From NCBI GenBank assembly GCA_023414155.1, contig JAEZOG010000132.1, positions 1 through 7,989 of the forward strand: 7,989 bases of DNA, given 5' to 3'. How positions within the stretch are numbered: position 1 is the stretch's first letter; each line of letters begins with the position of its first letter. A program made the position numbers and the translations under genes. Positions 5,899 through 7,989 of the stretch are shown here, piece by piece. The notes beneath the pieces were generated by a model. That model was given only the letters and a program-made list of their open reading frames with translations, had not been told where the DNA came from and searched no databases. This stretch comes from Cyanobacteria bacterium OH_CFB_184 (lineage in GTDB: Bacteria > Cyanobacteriota > Vampirovibrionia > Gastranaerophilales > Gastranaerophilaceae).

Positions 5899-6342
5899 AT
5901 GAGTTTAATGAATTCTTTTGATATTGGAAGTAAAAGTTTAACCGTTCACGGTAAACGTTTAGATATCCATGCCAAAAACATAGCGAATATTGATACTCCA
6001 AATTATGTGAGAAAAATTCCTGTATTAAACTCAACAGATGATATTTCATTTGCAGGTCTTATGAATGCAATGAAAGAAGATGCTTTTGGAACAGGCACTA
6101 TTCCATTTTTGCAAGGTGGAGTTTCAATGTCCGGTATAGTCGAAGACCCTACAATGGGAGATAAAATATTTAAGCCCGGTCACCCGGATGCAGATAAAAA
6201 TGGTTATATAAGAACTTCAAACGTAAACCCTTTGGTTGAAATGGCGGATGCTTCGCTGGCTCAAAGAGCTTATGAAGCCAACCTTGCAGTCCTTACTATA
6301 ACAAAAACGATGGCTTTAAAGGCTGTAGAAATAGGAAAATAA
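5899..6342 (+). CDS. flgC: Flagellar proximal rod protein FlgC
   Basis: The protein is 147 residues, normal for FlgC, a proximal rod subunit that works with FlgB. The N-terminal helix motif is 'RLDIHAKNIANIDTPNYVRK' (20-39). The C-terminal part has 'KNGYIRTSNVNPLVEMADAS' (110-129), then 'LAQRAYEANLAVLTITKTMA', which closely follows the FlgC pattern of 'GY..yPNVN...EM', the RAYEAN helix and a Leu-rich end. The N-terminal motif reads ANIDTPNY, more like FlgB than the usual FlgC form. The gene sits 2 bases after flgB, with GTAGGT (5885-5890) inside flgB as its ribosome site. Eleven bases separate it from the transglycosylase gene. Confidence 0.95.
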   Translation: MSLMNSFDIGSKSLTVHGKRLDIHAKNIANIDTPNYVRKIPVLNSTDDISFAGLMNAMKEDAFGTGTIPFLQGGVSMSGIVEDPTMGDKIFKPGHPDADKNGYIRTSNVNPLVEMADASLAQRAYEANLAVLTITKTMALKAVEIGK

Positions 6343-6353
6343 CGTAGGTAAGA

Positions 6354-6974
6354 ATGTTTTCACCTAAAATTCAAAATCTAATAGACACAAGTGGGAAAGA
6401 GGCGGCTTTGCAAAGAGCCAGTCAAATAAACAGCTATGTAAATAGCATGAATCCAGTTGTGCAATCACCTGCTGAAGCTACAGTAAAACCTTTTGAGCAG
6501 GTTTTAAAATCAAGTAATGCCGCTGAAAACAGTTTTAGGGTTTCAAATATTAACCAAATACAAAATGCTTCTCCTACAGTCGGAAACAAATATTCGAAAT
6601 CTCAAATATTAAATATTATTTCGCATATTTCTAAAAAATATGACATTGATGAAAAATTAGTTAAAGCTGTAGTGAAACAAGAATCAGGTTTCAGGCATGA
6701 TGCTGTTTCTCATTGCGGTGCTATGGGGTTGATGCAATTAATGCCAGCAACAGCAAAAGGATTAGGCGTTACAGACCCTTTTGACCCGGTTCAAAATATT
6801 GAAGGTGGAGTTAAATATTTAAAAAGTAAGTTGAACAAATATAACGGAAACTTAATATTAGCACTTGCTTCATACAACGCAGGTTCAGGAAATGTCGAAA
6901 AATATGGCGGAGTACCTCCGTTTAAAGAAACCCAAAACTACGTCAAAAGCATACTCTCGCAATACTTAGGATAA
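6354..6974 (+). CDS. SLT-type lytic transglycosylase in the flagellar operon
   Basis: This 206-residue protein has a polar N-terminal part (1-80) and a C-terminal SLT (family 1) domain (about 82-206). The domain is complete: the catalytic Glu110 in 'VKQESGF' (107-113), 'CGAMGLMQLMPATAKGLG' (121-138), 'FDPVQNIEGGVKYLK' (143-157), 'ALASYNAGSGNVEKYGG' (170-186) and 'ETQNYVKSIL' (192-201). Such enzymes cut the glycan strand with formation of a 1,6-anhydro end. There is no Sec signal or membrane segment. Since it lies between flgC and fliE, it is probably exported by the flagellar type III system and opens the cell wall for the rod, like FlgJ or SltF in proteobacteria. The N-terminal part is not visibly a FlgJ rod-binding domain. 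GTAGGT (6344-6349) precedes the ATG by 4 bases. Confidence 0.93.
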   Translation: MFSPKIQNLIDTSGKEAALQRASQINSYVNSMNPVVQSPAEATVKPFEQVLKSSNAAENSFRVSNINQIQNASPTVGNKYSKSQILNIISHISKKYDIDEKLVKAVVKQESGFRHDAVSHCGAMGLMQLMPATAKGLGVTDPFDPVQNIEGGVKYLKSKLNKYNGNLILALASYNAGSGNVEKYGGVPPFKETQNYVKSILSQYLG

Positions 6975-6984
6975 GGAATTATAT

Positions 6985-7323
6985 ATGTTGAACGAAAAAT
7001 TAGTACCAAACATAGATCTATTTTCAAGGATTGAACCTTCGAAAATCTCTGATTCCGGCATGGAACCAATGAGAATTAAATCAATCGAACAGCCCGAGAC
7101 CGTTAATTTTAAGTCGGTTTTTTCAGGCATGGTAAGTAATCTTAATCAAGATATGTCAAAACCTGATCAATTGTTACAACAACAGATGTCAGGCAATTCA
7201 AACGTAGATGTCCATGATGTAATCACTGCAATGACTAAGGCCGAAATTGGTGTTAACGTTGCAACTCAAATTACAGGTAAGGTCATTCAAACGTATGAAA
7301 AAGTTATGCAAATCCAAATATAG
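6985..7323 (+). CDS. fliE: Flagellar hook-basal body protein FliE
   Basis: FliE is the small adaptor that joins the MS ring (FliF) to the rod and is among the first exported subunits. This 112-residue protein has a variable N-terminal third, then 'FKSVFSGMVSNLNQ' (42-55). It ends in the diagnostic part 'VDVHDVITAMTKAEIGVNVA' (74-93) and 'TQITGKVIQTYEKVMQIQI', which matches the FliE pattern of a 'd.hdv..a..ka....' helix followed by 'r.K...AY.eimrmqi'. The ribosome site AAGGAA (6973-6978) overlaps the stop region of the transglycosylase gene, with 10 bases between the two genes. It is followed by a 70-base gap before fliF, the largest in the flagellar block. Confidence 0.95.
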   Translation: MLNEKLVPNIDLFSRIEPSKISDSGMEPMRIKSIEQPETVNFKSVFSGMVSNLNQDMSKPDQLLQQQMSGNSNVDVHDVITAMTKAEIGVNVATQITGKVIQTYEKVMQIQI

Positions 7324-7348
7324 CATTACCTTATCTTTAAAATAATAG

Positions 7349-7354
7349 TATAAT
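7349..7354 (+). promoter_or_regulatory. Possible internal promoter before fliF (-10 only)
   Basis: A perfect TATAAT lies in the 70-base gap between fliE and fliF. The best -35 at 17 bases is TTACCT (7326-7331), which matches only 3 of 6 consensus bases. The start would be near 7361. AT-rich DNA gives such hexamers by chance, so this is tentative. Confidence 0.35.
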
Positions 7355-7393
7355 GTCTTTAGGGTACATATGTAAGTTAAATATAAGCAGATA

Positions 7394-7989
7394 ATGAACA
7401 TTCAAGATTTACTTAAGAATAAGCCGTTATTATACGCAATTATAGGGGTAGTTGTCGTACTTTTAGCTGTGTTTATAAGCATGGGGATTGTAGCTTCATC
7501 GAAAAGCGGAAGTAATAGTGCAACTCCAGTCGAAAAAATGATTAAAGAACCAGCTCTCTTGTTGACTACCGATAATATGGGTAAAGCAATAGAAATCCAA
7601 GCACTACTCGCTAGAGAAGGCATTAACGCTACTAGAGTATCTAATGGTACTAAATCAGACATTGTTTTAAAAGAAAATACATACACACAATCTCAAAGAG
7701 ATAGAGCGCTTTTAACGATTGTTCAAAGCGGCTTGATGGACCAATATATTGGACTTGAAATCTTTGATAAAGGTGACTTTACTTCAACTAAAGAAGATAA
7801 AAGAATTAGACTTGCAAGAGCTATAAATGGAGAACTTTCAAGACTAATTAGAAAAATTCCTCCGATTGAAAATGCTTCAGTATTTATTTCTATTCCTGAA
7901 CAGACTGTTTTTACTGCAGACAGAAAACCTATAACGGCTACAGTTCAAGTTGTTATACCTAGTGGATCAAAACTCGATCAGTCTAAGGT
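7394..7989 (+). CDS. fliF: Flagellar MS-ring protein FliF, N-terminal part
   Basis: The reading frame stays open to the window end (198 full codons), so only the N-terminal part of a protein usually over 500 residues is seen. FliF forms the MS ring in the inner membrane, the base on which the export apparatus and rod assemble. The start MNIQDLLKNKPLLYAIIGVV leads into the first membrane span (about 13-35). The ring-building domain follows, with 'TTDNMGKAIEIQALLAREGI', the family-type 'IFDKGDFTSTKEDKRIRLAR', 'AINGELSRLIRKIPPIENAS' and 'VFISIPEQTVF'. A stop in frame at 7373-7375 leaves ATG 7394 as the first possible start. The ribosome site is weak (AAGCAG at 7385-7390, only 3 bases before the ATG), unlike the other flagellar genes here. 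Confidence 0.95.
   Translation, partial: MNIQDLLKNKPLLYAIIGVVVVLLAVFISMGIVASSKSGSNSATPVEKMIKEPALLLTTDNMGKAIEIQALLAREGINATRVSNGTKSDIVLKENTYTQSQRDRALLTIVQSGLMDQYIGLEIFDKGDFTSTKEDKRIRLARAINGELSRLIRKIPPIENASVFISIPEQTVFTADRKPITATVQVVIPSGSKLDQSK

Noticed and set aside
7402..7686. 94-codon open frame on the minus strand within fliF
   Set aside because: Antisense to clear FliF coding sequence; the plus-strand frame is open to the window end and matches the family.

Overview
The window is AT-rich and densely coded. It holds thirteen protein-coding genes, twelve of them with both ends inside the window, and no RNA genes, CRISPR arrays or insertion sequences that I can see. The content suggests a flagellated, low-GC bacterium with a diderm-like or cyanobacteria-related background. 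The best guess is a gut member of the non-photosynthetic cyanobacterial sister group (Melainabacteria / Vampirovibrionia, e.g. Gastranaerophilales). This guess rests on an LmeA/DUF2993-like secreted protein, SpoIID and GerMN domain proteins outside any sporulation cluster, a small protein with an N-terminal 'VSF' tag that I recall from that group, and a rod-type flagellar operon. It is an inference; a Clostridia-like host is the main alternative.

Layout. (1) 11-1772, plus strand: three closely spaced or overlapping genes for an exported LmeA-like protein, a membrane-anchored GerMN protein and a small acidic HicB-like protein. (2) 1868-2182, plus: a small glycine-rich membrane protein of unknown function, ending in a strong intrinsic terminator. 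(3) 2183-2319: a convergent junction with three consecutive hairpins. (4) 2302-2574, minus: an HU-type nucleoid protein with its own promoter and terminator. (5) 2733-3945, minus: a 97-residue protein with two RWYD repeats, followed by a secreted SpoIID-type peptidoglycan lytic transglycosylase, read from one promoter near 3970-3997. (6) 4117-7989, plus: a flagellar basal-body operon in the order flgF-like, flgG-like, flgB, flgC, SLT lytic transglycosylase, fliE, fliF (the last cut by the window end).

How the genes fit together. The flagellar block encodes the parts that start the axial structure: FliF (MS ring), FliE (MS ring-rod adaptor), FlgB/FlgC (proximal rod) and two FlgF/FlgG-type rod proteins. 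A lytic transglycosylase lies between flgC and fliE, has no Sec signal, and probably opens the peptidoglycan for the growing rod. This is the job done by the FlgJ C-terminal domain or SltF in proteobacteria. The SpoIID and GerMN proteins on either side of hup are also likely to act on or at the cell wall, but nothing in the window ties them to sporulation.

No clearly new multi-gene system is visible. The most notable points are the FlgJ-like role proposed for the transglycosylase, the RWYD-repeat protein, the shortened SpoIID, the divergent FlgF-like protein and the triple-hairpin junction.
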